NCBI GenBank assembly: GCA_023663185.1
Contig: JAMPHY010000001.1
Coordinates: forward strand, 495,826 to 559,825
Origin: Clostridiales bacterium
Lineage (GTDB): Bacteria > Bacillota > Clostridia > Lachnospirales > Lachnospiraceae
Length of the DNA stretch: 64,000 bases
Direction of reading: 5' to 3'
A program made the position numbers and the translations under genes. The notes beneath the pieces are model-generated. The model saw only the letters and a list, made by a program, of their open reading frames with translations, made no database searches and was not told where the DNA came from. Shown here piece by piece: positions 9,951 through 18,531 of this stretch (the first letter of the stretch is position 1; each line of letters begins with the position of its first letter).

Positions 9951-9953
9951 ATT

Positions 9954-12062
9954 CTATGAAAACGCCTCGTTCAACTCCTCGCAGCCCGGCAATACGAATC
10001 TCCCCTCCAGAATAATCGGAATCACTTCATTCTCCTTCGTCACTACCGACAACTCTCCCAACTCGTCATACGGAATAGTAATGTCCGTATGGCAGTTAAA
10101 ATACGCCTTCATCACATCTTCATTACGCAGTACCGATACCTCGTTTTCACGCGCGATGATTTCCTTGCCGTCCGGGTTATAGACCTTCACATCTTCCGCA
10201 TGGCTGTAACAGGTATCGCCCACGGCGAAATGCGGTCCGGTCTTCTCTGCAATCAAAATCGGCATTTTTTCCTCTATCCCGTATTTTCTTGCCACCACAT
10301 AAGCCGTCGTATTCGTTCCGATGGCAAATTCTCCTATCGGCAGCGTATCGTGGTGGAAAAGCACATTATCCTTGATATACTTCTTATTCTCCTGCTCAGT
10401 CTCAAAGTTTGCACAGTCATACTCCGTAATCATGCCGTCGCGGAAGGTTATACAGATATCCTTATATTCCAGCTCATTTAAAAATACCCTTGTTACGTGC
10501 AGCGTGCCCTCCGTCCCTGCAAGCTGCGGCGAAGTAAAGACCTCGCCAACTGGAATATTCACATCTGCGACGCAATTCTCAAAATTTGTCTCCTTTTCGG
10601 GATTTTTAAGCGTATGCAGCATAATTTTTAAATCCGTGCGGTTCTTTCCCATACCTTTAACTATGACATATTCGCCCAAATCCAAAGTATTTATGATATT
10701 CTGCTGGATTCCCTGATACAATTTGTAATCTAACGTATTGATTTTGATGATTTCATCAAAAATCTCCTCATACTGACTGCCTATATCGGATACCGGAAAA
10801 GCAATAATTGTAAAGCTTCTCTCCTCACCCTTGATATACTGGTTCTGAATAGCCCCCGCCTTAGAAGCATATTCCACAGACAGCTTCTGCTGCTTCTCAC
10901 TCAAATGACAGGCTTCCTTCTTAGTCTGCGGTACAAACGGCTTCTCCCCGAAAATCTCTAACACCGCAGGACCGCCGAACACGCCCGCTTCTTCTTTTAA
11001 CTGCTCGAATGCGTTCTGCATACATTCAAGCTTTCTCGTTACAAGCGCCCCATCTAAAAACAACGCTTGGTCTTCTTTATGGTCGTAATCAAACTGCTTA
11101 TTCGGATTTGCCCCGAAATACCCGTTCTTATTGACACTCCAGCCCTGAAAAATATTACCACCCGCACGGCAGATAGTCGGCTTTAGACCGATTCGGTCAA
11201 AGTTCTTAACCGCAATTCTAATCATTCTTTCAAATCCAAGACAATAACGAATACCCACCGTCTTTTTTATGGAAATGTCTTTATTGCCCACTTCAAAACC
11301 TATGCGGTATCCTTCGGTATAGGTATCCGCCATCAATGTCACCGTCTCATCTGACAGATGTGTCATATGCTTAGCCGTTCTAATCTCACTCTCTGTCACA
11401 TATTCGCCATAATAGTATAAGTACCTTATATCCGCAAGGTCGCTTTCCATTACGGTCCTGATTGCTAAATCATTTTGCGGCACTACCATTGACTTTACTT
11501 TATTATATGCCGCATTTTCATAGTAATCGCTTACATACCAATACGCTATCTGCCTGATATTCTCTACTTCCGGCACCGCGGAACTACTGTCCGGATTTTC
11601 TTTATCCTCTTTTGCAGCACAGACAAACGCCTGATATATTTCTAATAACAGCTCCATACGTATGACCATTTCGGTCATTTTCTGTTCATAAGCCGCCGCT
11701 ATCATACTCCGCAGTTCAGCGCAGACAAATGACAAAATCTGTCCCATAGCCTCTCCGAAAAGTTCAACCGCATAAGCAGGATTCGCATAGCTGTGGCTAT
11801 AGTTCTTTGGCAGAATATCTTCATACAGCTCCCTATTCCTTCGCTGCAGCTCTTCTAAAGGAGCCTCATAAAGATTGCCGCTTTCTACAAAATCCCATGT
11901 TTCTTTCATTAATATTATAAATTCGGACATTTTGTTAAAATAGTCCTGATATTTTTCATCGCATACCGCCTCTTCCGATATTTGCGATATCCTCTCAAGC
12001 GCCAACGAAAAGCGCTCCTGCTCTATCTGCTTTTTTTCTTCGTCTGTTATATTTTCTTGCAT
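9954..12062 (-). CDS. M29-type metallo-aminopeptidase (long form, 702 aa)
   Basis: Likely a cytoplasmic dinuclear-metal aminopeptidase of the thermophilic aminopeptidase (M29) family. The C-terminal half shows the expected ligand-bearing segments GEFAIGTNT (Glu), GPHFAVGDTCY (His, Tyr) and NCHTDITI (His, Asp). The N-terminal 330 residues are extra relative to the roughly 400-residue classic M29 enzymes and hold helical segments of unknown role. The protein starts at ATG 12062 with an AGAAAGGCGG-type site. It stands alone, between purE and a DUF6142 gene. Confidence 0.8.
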   Translation of the reverse strand: MQENITDEEKKQIEQERFSLALERISQISEEAVCDEKYQDYFNKMSEFIILMKETWDFVESGNLYEAPLEELQRRNRELYEDILPKNYSHSYANPAYAVELFGEAMGQILSFVCAELRSMIAAAYEQKMTEMVIRMELLLEIYQAFVCAAKEDKENPDSSSAVPEVENIRQIAYWYVSDYYENAAYNKVKSMVVPQNDLAIRTVMESDLADIRYLYYYGEYVTESEIRTAKHMTHLSDETVTLMADTYTEGYRIGFEVGNKDISIKKTVGIRYCLGFERMIRIAVKNFDRIGLKPTICRAGGNIFQGWSVNKNGYFGANPNKQFDYDHKEDQALFLDGALVTRKLECMQNAFEQLKEEAGVFGGPAVLEIFGEKPFVPQTKKEACHLSEKQQKLSVEYASKAGAIQNQYIKGEERSFTIIAFPVSDIGSQYEEIFDEIIKINTLDYKLYQGIQQNIINTLDLGEYVIVKGMGKNRTDLKIMLHTLKNPEKETNFENCVADVNIPVGEVFTSPQLAGTEGTLHVTRVFLNELEYKDICITFRDGMITEYDCANFETEQENKKYIKDNVLFHHDTLPIGEFAIGTNTTAYVVARKYGIEEKMPILIAEKTGPHFAVGDTCYSHAEDVKVYNPDGKEIIARENEVSVLRNEDVMKAYFNCHTDITIPYDELGELSVVTKENEVIPIILEGRFVLPGCEELNEAFS

Positions 12063-12094
12063 TATGTCAACCGCCTTTCTTTAATATACATGCA

Positions 12095-12421
12095 CTATCC
12101 GATTCCATACGCCCCCGCATATAAAATAGCGCTCACAACTGCCAGCGCCAGCACATTTAAGGTAATGCCGAGATATGAAAAGAAATAATACTTATCCTTC
12201 TCCGTTTTGGAAACCACGCCTAAAGCCGCCCCTACAAACGCAAATATAGTTACTAAAAAAGCCGCAGCGCCATATTGCATCGGCACTTCGCCATAATTTC
12301 TGTAACTCATAAAGACTATATATACCAACGTAATAAGTGAAATAACGCCTAAAATAGTCGCCATTATCCCTTTAAGCGTGTGGCTCTTATTCGTAAACAT
12401 ATAACTATTTTTACGATTCAT
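12095..12421 (-). CDS. DUF6142-like small membrane protein
   Basis: 108 residues with three hydrophobic segments (about 18-38, 50-70 and 82-104), hence a small integral membrane protein. It matches my recollection of the DUF6142 family of Clostridia. It is encoded 32 bases upstream of the aminopeptidase on the same strand. No functional motif is visible. Confidence 0.7.
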   Translation of the reverse strand: MNRKNSYMFTNKSHTLKGIMATILGVISLITLVYIVFMSYRNYGEVPMQYGAAAFLVTIFAFVGAALGVVSKTEKDKYYFFSYLGITLNVLALAVVSAILYAGAYGIG

Positions 12422-12482
12422 CTATGACTCCTCATAAATTATTGACAAATGGGCACTCCATAAAGGAAATACCCATGATTTC

Positions 12483-12635
12483 TCAAAACAATATTTTATT
12501 TCTTCCCGCAAGAAGCCTTGCCCCGCCTATAATAAGAAGGATTCCGCTGGTTATCCCCGCTACTAAAATCACTACTCCGACGGCAATATTCATCGCTCCG
12601 ACGCCGCCCATTGTTTTATATGTTCTCTCTTCCAT
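12483..12635 (-). CDS. small glycine-rich membrane protein (50 aa)
   Basis: A 50-residue ORF starting MEERTYKTMGGVGAMNIAVG, then a hydrophobic span of about 30 residues (VVILVAGITSGILLIIGG) and a basic tail ARLLAGRNKILF. A strong AGGTAGGAAG ribosome site lies at the right distance from its ATG. It fills the gap between pyrE (22 bases upstream) and the DUF6142 gene, and I read it as a real short gene. The function is unknown. Confidence 0.7.
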   Translation of the reverse strand: MEERTYKTMGGVGAMNIAVGVVILVAGITSGILLIIGGARLLAGRNKILF

Positions 12636-12657
12636 TCTGACTTCCTACCTTTCCATT

Positions 12658-13335
12658 CTATTTTGCTCCGTACTGCTCATAATATGCGTCTATAGCAGCT
12701 TTCAGCGTATCGTCAATATATACGCTGCCGTTATATGACTTATTATAAAGGCATTCGACCACATCTTCCATCGTGACGATTGCATGCGCGCCAAAGCCGT
12801 ATTTTTCCTTAATCTCATCAAGCGCGCTCTTATCGCTCTCAAGCCCCCGTTCCATGCGGTTTAGCGATACCATCAAGCCCTTAATTTCCACATCTGCCTG
12901 AGCTTTAATAATCGGAAAAGTCTCTTCGATGGACTTACCCGACGTGGTAACGTCTTCAATTATTACTACTTTGTCGCCGTCTTTAAGCTTACTCCCTAGA
13001 AGAATGCCCGTATCTCCGTGGTCTTTGACTTCCTTGCGGTTAGAGCAGTAGCGTACCTCTTTTCCATATAATTCACTGATTGCCATCGTCGTTGCCACAG
13101 CGAGCGGAATCCCTTTATATGCAGGTCCGAACAATACGTCAAAATCAAGCCCGTAATGCTCATTTATCGCCTGAGCATAGTACACGCCCAGCCTGCGAAG
13201 CTGCGCGCCCGTCACATAAGCGCCCGCATTCATAAAAAACGGAGATTTCCTTCCGCTTTTCAATGTAAAATCGCCAAATTTAAGCACCTGACTATCTACC
13301 ATAAACTCAATAAACTGCTGCTTATATTCTTCCAT
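12658..13335 (-). CDS. pyrE: orotate phosphoribosyltransferase
   Basis: Makes OMP from orotate and PRPP. The start chosen is the ATG at 13335 (MEEYKQQFIEFM), preceded by a GGGGG site. A longer frame from 13404 would begin inside the promoter. The PRPP-binding motif VVIIEDVTTSGKSIEE is intact, and KSGRKSPFFMNAGAY marks the N-terminal region. The 225-residue length fits the family. Confidence 0.95.
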   Translation of the reverse strand: MEEYKQQFIEFMVDSQVLKFGDFTLKSGRKSPFFMNAGAYVTGAQLRRLGVYYAQAINEHYGLDFDVLFGPAYKGIPLAVATTMAISELYGKEVRYCSNRKEVKDHGDTGILLGSKLKDGDKVVIIEDVTTSGKSIEETFPIIKAQADVEIKGLMVSLNRMERGLESDKSALDEIKEKYGFGAHAIVTMEDVVECLYNKSYNGSVYIDDTLKAAIDAYYEQYGAK

Positions 13336-13375
13336 ATTAATCCCCCATATTCCTGTCCCAATATTTGCTTTTATA

Positions 13376-13404
13376 ATTTTACCACATTTAGCCTTGATAT
13401 TCAA
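13376..13404 (-). promoter_or_regulatory. predicted promoter for pyrE
   Basis: Minus strand -35 TTGAAT (13399-13404) and -10 TAAAAT (13376-13381), 17-base spacing, 41 bases before the pyrE ATG. Confidence 0.55.
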
Positions 13405-13424
13405 ACAGATTTACTTATAAATCA

Positions 13425-13454
13425 TTGGACGAATCAGGAAGGCTATGCTATTAT
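13425..13454 (+). promoter_or_regulatory. predicted promoter for the HipA-like gene
   Basis: Plus strand -35 TTGGAC (13425-13430) and -10 TATTAT (13449-13454), 18-base spacing, about 30 bases before the ATG at 13486. It is divergent from the pyrE promoter. Confidence 0.5.
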
Positions 13455-13485
13455 TACAATAAGATTTTTGTTAAGGGGGATTAAT

Positions 13486-14622
13486 ATGGTATATGAACTA
13501 AAACATAAAGATTTAAGTCTTTTGCATTTTTCAGCTACTGAAGATACTAATACTCCTGAAATTAAAATCTTATGGAGCAATGAAGCCGGAAAGCACTTAC
13601 TCCCCCTTGATTTAGAATTAACCGACGAGGGACTTTCCAAATGGTTAAAACATAGGACTATACCTAAAAATCGTGCCTATGTGCATAATTTTTTAAGTAA
13701 GTGCGGTCTCAATATCAATCGTCCCATGACAATTATAAAAGTTTCAAAAGGGCTTTCTTTGAACGACTGCTATTGGATAGTCGAGAAAGACTTTGAAGGC
13801 TCTTACGATAAATTCAATTTATATGATAATAGTTTCAACAGGGTGCTTGCCCTGATTGCTTTTACAGGATACGGAAGCAGCGTCAGAACTTCTCTTGCTT
13901 CCTGCCCTGAGTTTACCACAAACGGCATGCTCCCTAAATGCTGGAGAAGAAAAGACGGAAAAATTTTTCTATACAAAGGCGGCACAAGCGGCGCGTCCAA
14001 CACAGGAAATGAGCCATACTCTGAATATTATGCCGCTCAGGTTGCCAAGGTACTCGATATTAACGCCATCAAATACGGACTTTCAAAATGGAATGGTGAA
14101 TTATGTTCGACTTGTGAACTTTTCACTTCAAAAGATTATGCCTTCCTTCCGGTAGGAAGAATTGTAACATCAGGGGGCATGTCAGCAGTAAGGGAATACT
14201 ATAAAAAACTTGGGCAGGATTTTATCGTTGCTTTAGACGACATGCTCGTTTTAGATGCAGTTATAATGAATACCGACAGGCATTTTGGCAACTTCGGCTT
14301 TATTATTGATAATAATGATAATAAGATAATTTCTCCGGCTCCATTATTTGACCACGGCAATTCACTCTTAAATTTTGCAGGAGCGGAAGACTTAAAAGAC
14401 TCTAAATCATTAAATGCTTATGCAGATACTCTTCTCCCCTGCGTATATGATGATTTTATAGGAACTGCCAAAAACGTGCTTACGCAAAAGCATCGCGACG
14501 CTCTGCGTAAACTGCTTGCGTTTAAATTTACCAAACATTCAAGATATAACCTGCCTGACAAGCGCCTTAGAATGCTCGAAAACCAAATACAGACACGGGC
14601 AAGAATGCTGCTTGAGAAATAA
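13486..14622 (+). CDS. HipA-like protein kinase domain protein
   Basis: 378 residues from ATG 13486, with an AAGGGGG ribosome site seven bases upstream; an upstream in-frame extension overlaps pyrE and is rejected. The kinase core has the HipA/CtkA-type catalytic motif NTDRHFGNFGF and metal-binding LFDHGNSLL. Substrate-loop-like KGGTSGASNTGNEPYSE lies upstream. No HipB-like antitoxin or helix-turn-helix gene is adjacent, so this is an orphan rather than a HipBA pair. A serine/threonine kinase activity is expected from the family; the target is unknown. Confidence 0.85.
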   Translation: MVYELKHKDLSLLHFSATEDTNTPEIKILWSNEAGKHLLPLDLELTDEGLSKWLKHRTIPKNRAYVHNFLSKCGLNINRPMTIIKVSKGLSLNDCYWIVEKDFEGSYDKFNLYDNSFNRVLALIAFTGYGSSVRTSLASCPEFTTNGMLPKCWRRKDGKIFLYKGGTSGASNTGNEPYSEYYAAQVAKVLDINAIKYGLSKWNGELCSTCELFTSKDYAFLPVGRIVTSGGMSAVREYYKKLGQDFIVALDDMLVLDAVIMNTDRHFGNFGFIIDNNDNKIISPAPLFDHGNSLLNFAGAEDLKDSKSLNAYADTLLPCVYDDFIGTAKNVLTQKHRDALRKLLAFKFTKHSRYNLPDKRLRMLENQIQTRARMLLEK

Positions 14623-14644
14623 GCGTCCACGATTGCCGTGTAAA

Positions 14645-15589
14645 TCATAACATATCCAATATTTCCTGAATATGCTCCACGTTTTTACTTCCAATATTGA
14701 TTGCATCCACACCTCTTAAGGCAAATGAAATCATTTCTTTCAAACCAGCCCTCGCAAATCCTTTGCCGCTGCATAAGGGCTTACTTCCAATCACTTTAAG
14801 CCCCATTCTATGCGCCGCTTCAACCAATGAAAGACTTTCCCCTTTGTATGACTGATTTTTCATATTAACGGCATATGGGCATTGGATATTGTAGGGAATT
14901 TGAAGATATTTAAAATGGCTGCTGCCGTTACTGATTTCCTGCGCAATCCTATCAACCTTTTCGATATTGATGTACCATTTTTCTTTTTCTGCTTCCAAAG
15001 CGAGCATCTCAAAAGCCAATCCATACGACCTTACTTTTCCATCTTTTACTTTATCCTCATACCATGCGAAAAGCTTGGCAATTCTTCCATAAAATTCAGC
15101 TTCTGTCAATTCAGCGCGCGTAATTTCAGGAATATGTATATAATGAACATCAAGTGTATCAATACCTAGATTTTGAATACTGATTTGCAATGCAATTTCA
15201 AAAAAATCCGGATTCAATGTCTGATACAAACCTTCATATTCGCAAAAATCACTAAGCTGTATTCCCTGTGGTTCTAATATTTCATGCAGGTACTTCATTG
15301 GATTTCGCCCACTTATAACATCTCCAAACAAAAGCCCTGCCTTTGACGCAATAAATATATCTTCTCTCTTAATTATACCCGATGAAATCAATATATTTAC
15401 CGCATTTCCAACATCTTTCTCCGAGCGCATGCCCCTGTAATTAATTGCCGTATCAATCCTTGTAATCCCATTTTTTACCGCAAATATAATCGCTTCTGTG
15501 TACAGTTTGGAATCATCATCGGAAAAAGAGCCAAGATATGTACCTAATCCAATTTTTGCGACGTTTTCCTTTACTATGTTTTGAATCAT
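14645..15589 (-). CDS. aldo/keto reductase family protein
   Basis: An NAD(P)H-dependent oxidoreductase of the aldo/keto reductase fold, 314 residues. The sequence shows the start-of-barrel signature IGLGTYLGSF, the segment RIDTAINYRGMRSEKDVGNAV (Asp and Tyr of the catalytic set), the lysine in IFIASKAGL, and a late phosphate-binding region (GSKPLCSGKGF, INIGSKNVEHIQEIL). It converges on the HipA-like gene, with 22 bases between the stops. Substrate unknown. Confidence 0.88.
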   Translation of the reverse strand: MIQNIVKENVAKIGLGTYLGSFSDDDSKLYTEAIIFAVKNGITRIDTAINYRGMRSEKDVGNAVNILISSGIIKREDIFIASKAGLLFGDVISGRNPMKYLHEILEPQGIQLSDFCEYEGLYQTLNPDFFEIALQISIQNLGIDTLDVHYIHIPEITRAELTEAEFYGRIAKLFAWYEDKVKDGKVRSYGLAFEMLALEAEKEKWYINIEKVDRIAQEISNGSSHFKYLQIPYNIQCPYAVNMKNQSYKGESLSLVEAAHRMGLKVIGSKPLCSGKGFARAGLKEMISFALRGVDAINIGSKNVEHIQEILDML

Positions 15590-15658
15590 TTTAATAGTTA
15601 TGCTCCTTCATAAATTTTTCAGCTCTATCTATACCATTAATCCTTTATTTCATCTATA

Positions 15659-15700
15659 AATATTTTAACTTTTTAACTTCATTTGTAAAGTTAAAATATT
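15659..15700. promoter_or_regulatory. perfect AT-rich inverted repeat upstream of the aldo/keto reductase
   Basis: Arms of 14 bases, AATATTTTAACTTT and AAAGTTAAAATATT, with a 14-base spacer, about 70 bases before the reductase start. It could be a regulator operator or an AT-rich terminator. No GC stem or T-run favours the operator reading. Confidence 0.45.
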
Positions 15701-15759
15701 AAAACCTATCTGCAAAATCTGCAAACAAATTTTTTCTAAACAAATTTCCCCACTCCCTA

Positions 15760-15818
15760 TTGACAGCCTCAGACTATTGTGATAGTCTATATTCATCATC
15801 AGACTATCGCGATAGTCC
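15760..15818 (+). promoter_or_regulatory. blaI-type promoter with two BlaI-like operators
   Basis: -35 TTGACA (15760-15765) and -10 TAGTCT (15783-15788) with 17-base spacing. Operator 1 is an 18-bp palindrome AGACTATTGTGATAGTCT (15771-15788) covering the spacer and -10. Operator 2, AGACTATCGCGATAGTCC, lies at 15801-15818. Their centres are 30 bp apart, three helical turns. This fits autorepression by the BlaI-type gene that follows. Confidence 0.8.
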
Positions 15819-15886
15819 ATTTCAGCCTATAAATTAAAATTAAGGCTGGACTTAAGGCTAAACTAAGGAAAGGAGTAAATACTACC

Positions 15887-16240
15887 ATGAAATTATTTGA
15901 TTCTGAACTGAAAGTAATGGAAGTCCTATGGGAGCAAGGCAGCATACCGGCACGCAGCATCGTAGATGTGCTTGCAGAAAGTATCGGCTGGAACAAAAAC
16001 ACCACATACACCGTTATTAAGAAATGTATAGAAAAAGGCGCTATAGAACGCGAGGAGCCGAACTTTTTATGTAAACCGCTTATAACAAAAGATGAAGTGG
16101 CGCAAAGTGAAACCGAACAATTAATAGATAAGATGTTCGGCGGTTCCAGCGAACTGTTTTTCTCATCATTCCTTAAAAATCAAGGAATTTCGGAAGCAGA
16201 CGCCGCACGGCTCTCACAAATGATTAAAGATGCAAAATAA
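15887..16240 (+). CDS. BlaI/MecI/CopY-family transcriptional repressor
   Basis: A 117-residue winged-helix repressor. MKLFDSELKVMEVLWEQGSIPARSIVD, then the recognition region WNKNTTYTVIKKCIEKGAIER, and a dimerisation tail. A strong AAGGAAAGGAG site precedes the ATG. The gene is followed by an M56 membrane peptidase, the usual sensor partner that cleaves the repressor. Paired palindromes in its own promoter imply autoregulation. The target resistance gene, if any, is not seen here. Confidence 0.93.
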   Translation: MKLFDSELKVMEVLWEQGSIPARSIVDVLAESIGWNKNTTYTVIKKCIEKGAIEREEPNFLCKPLITKDEVAQSETEQLIDKMFGGSSELFFSSFLKNQGISEADAARLSQMIKDAK

Positions 16241-16330
16241 CACAAGATAATTGCGAAGCAATTTCTTATATGATAATTATAACCCGCGGCAACAACGACC
16301 GAGGTTAAAAGAAAGGTATGGTAACTTAAT

Positions 16331-18058
16331 ATGCTTAATTTTAGAATGAATATGCCGTTTGTCTTAATGGCGTTTTACGGCAGTCTTATGATTATAGTCG
16401 TATTACTATTAAGGGCTCTGCTTAAACGCAGACTGCCTAAATTCGTTTTTCCGGTTTTATGGTGCGTGATTCTTATCCGCCTGCTTATACCGTTCAACAT
16501 AAGCAGCCCGTTAAGTCTCAAGGCATCCGAGAACTCTATTCTTCGTATGCCGCTTGAATTTATTGAGGCTTTCAGCGAAAATTTTGCCTTCTTTGGTCCG
16601 GCGCAGACATCGGTTATACAGGAGGCTGTTGCCGCTGATGTGCCGATGAGCGAGCAACCGTCTGCTTCTATATCAGAAGCAACATATACAAATACATATG
16701 CCAGCTCTGCTTCCCCGCAAACAGACTCCGGTGCAGGTTCCAAATCTGAAAGCTCAGGCACTAGCTTTGTAGGCAGAAGCGGAAGCTCCGATACTTCTGA
16801 CACTGTCATAGAAACAGTAGCAGAAGACAGCGCAATCACTGTCGCTTATTCCGGCATGGGAATCGGCAGCACATGGTTCTTACGGCAGTTCCCATTCATC
16901 ACTATATATTTTATAGGGCTTTTTATAACCATCATCGTTCTGTGTATACAGAAATACCGCTACAATGCACGGCTTAAAAACTGCCTGCTGATTGAACACA
17001 ACGAAACCATCAACACCATCTTACGCGAAATGGATATGGGGCATATACTTGTATTTACTAATGATGAAATTGCCTCTCCGCTGGTATGCGGCTTGCTGAA
17101 TCCGCGCATATACCTGCCTACGCGCATGGATTTTCATAATACTGAGCTTATCAGGCACATTTTATCACATGAAACCATGCACATACGGCGTAAAGATAAC
17201 TGGATAAAAGCGATTTTGCTTATCGCAATCTGCTTAAACTGGTTTAACCCTCTTATCTGGATTATGTCGAAATGCCTTGCCTCTGACTTAGAAGCGGCGT
17301 GCGACGAAGCCGTTATCCGTAAGTTTCAAGACAATGAGCAGCGTAAAAGCTATGCTTTCAGCCTGCTGTCTATGGCGATAACCGGCAACCGCACCACCCT
17401 GCTTTACAGCTCTTTCTCGAAAACCGAGGTGGAAAAGCGTATACAGAACATAATCTCATATAAAAAGACCTCTTTTCTGCTTATATGTATAGCGGTTGTG
17501 TTTATCCTTTGCAGCAGCACCGTTTTTGCAACCTGCCCGCAGGCTCCATTTTATTCGCAGCTCACATCTTACTGCGCAAGCAGCAATTCAAGATGGGCAG
17601 TAAAAGTAGAACTTACCAGAGACGCGGCGTTAGGAGAGAATGCAGAAAACCGTGCCGAAAAAATTATTTTCAACGTCCTCAATTCCGATACAGCGGAGGA
17701 GTCTGAAATTATAAAAGAGCGGATAATAGAGGCTTTATCTGAAGAATTCCATGTAGAAAAGAGCGTGTTCGAGGTTTACATGGGTATATGTATCTCAAAT
17801 GAAGAACAGTACGAAGAATACGCTTCATGGGGACTTGAAAAAGACGAGGCAAGCGGATACTTTATATATCAAGGCGAACAAGTCCGGAAATTCATTGATA
17901 AATCCGCCGGCTTCTACCAGACAAGACCGGAAGGCACAGTTGATATCATCATACGCAGAGACAACCGCGGTTATATCATCTATGTCCAGACATACCACGA
18001 AGGCGACGCTGATTACGACAACTACACCATGAACAACGTTATATTTACGGAACATTAA
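16331..18058 (+). CDS. BlaR1-like M56 family membrane metallopeptidase
   Basis: 575 residues. Several hydrophobic segments in the N-terminal half flank a Ser/Thr-rich loop of about 90 residues. The zinc motif HETMH (in ILSHETMHIRRKDNW) and the downstream Glu region SDLEAACDEAVIRK match M56 peptidases. A last membrane segment (about 378-400) leads to an external C-terminal domain of about 170 residues that does not look like a penicillin-binding sensor. Thus it probably senses something other than a beta-lactam, or works in another stress. It is 90 bases downstream of the BlaI-type gene. A three-codon ORF (ATG GTA ACT TAA) overlaps its start region. Confidence 0.9.
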   Translation: MLNFRMNMPFVLMAFYGSLMIIVVLLLRALLKRRLPKFVFPVLWCVILIRLLIPFNISSPLSLKASENSILRMPLEFIEAFSENFAFFGPAQTSVIQEAVAADVPMSEQPSASISEATYTNTYASSASPQTDSGAGSKSESSGTSFVGRSGSSDTSDTVIETVAEDSAITVAYSGMGIGSTWFLRQFPFITIYFIGLFITIIVLCIQKYRYNARLKNCLLIEHNETINTILREMDMGHILVFTNDEIASPLVCGLLNPRIYLPTRMDFHNTELIRHILSHETMHIRRKDNWIKAILLIAICLNWFNPLIWIMSKCLASDLEAACDEAVIRKFQDNEQRKSYAFSLLSMAITGNRTTLLYSSFSKTEVEKRIQNIISYKKTSFLLICIAVVFILCSSTVFATCPQAPFYSQLTSYCASSNSRWAVKVELTRDAALGENAENRAEKIIFNVLNSDTAEESEIIKERIIEALSEEFHVEKSVFEVYMGICISNEEQYEEYASWGLEKDEASGYFIYQGEQVRKFIDKSAGFYQTRPEGTVDIIIRRDNRGYIIYVQTYHEGDADYDNYTMNNVIFTEH

Positions 18059-18079
18059 ATACCATTTACAGTGTTAAAC

Positions 18080-18225
18080 GGCATGGGCTCATATGTTTCC
18101 TCTTGAGGTCCTTGAAAGACATCGGTACTTAGTGAAAAAGCTGTTTTTTAGCTTTTGAGCTTAGTACCGCTATGTCTTTCACGGAGCGAGAGCGTGCCTC
18201 AAGAGGAAACATATGAGTCCATGCC
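18080..18225. repeat. long imperfect hairpin, dispersed repeat copy 1
   Basis: Outer arms of about 29 bases (GGCATGGGCTCATATGTTTC ... and its near-complement ending at 18225), an inner arm pair TGAAAGACAT/ATGTCTTTCA, and an innermost AAAAGCT/AGCTTTT. It shares its right half with the element at 43626-43823 (GCTTAGTACCGCT, TTTCACGGAGCGA, AGGAAACATAT). No ORF is inside. It lies between the convergent M56 and pspC genes. Confidence 0.8.
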
Positions 18226-18247
18226 GCCTACATGTCATTTCTTAATT

Positions 18248-18451
18248 TTACCGCCACGTCTCTTCCGGTATCAGAAGCGCCGCAATCAGATACGCAACCG
18301 CGCCCGTGCCGACGCTTGCAAGAGTACATACTACCCATATAATCCTTACTACAGTCGGATCTACGCTCAAGTATTCCCCGATACCGCCGCATATACCGCA
18401 TATCTTTCTGTTATCCCTGGAACGTACCAGCTTTCTATACTCATTATCCAT
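18248..18451 (-). CDS. PspC-domain small membrane protein
   Basis: 67 residues. RSRDNRKICGICGGIGEYLSVDPTVVRIIWVVCTLASVG is the typical PspC domain, followed by a hydrophobic span and the ALLIPEE ending found in this family. It has an AAGGAGA ribosome site. The envelope-stress role is inferred from the family only. Confidence 0.9.
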   Translation of the reverse strand: MDNEYRKLVRSRDNRKICGICGGIGEYLSVDPTVVRIIWVVCTLASVGTGAVAYLIAALLIPEETWR

Positions 18452-18531
18452 GTTTTATCTCCTTTCCCATCGTTAGTATTGTTTATTTTATCCAACATAA
18501 TTACATACACACATACATCTGTGGAGTAAAA

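Noticed and set aside
9762-9953. Purine riboswitch upstream of purE
   Set aside because: The leader lacks the conserved three-way-junction core; only a promoter and a small inverted repeat were found.
13156-13485. N-terminal extension of the HipA-like ORF
   Set aside because: It overlaps pyrE on the other strand and both promoters; the ATG at 13486 has a strong ribosome site.
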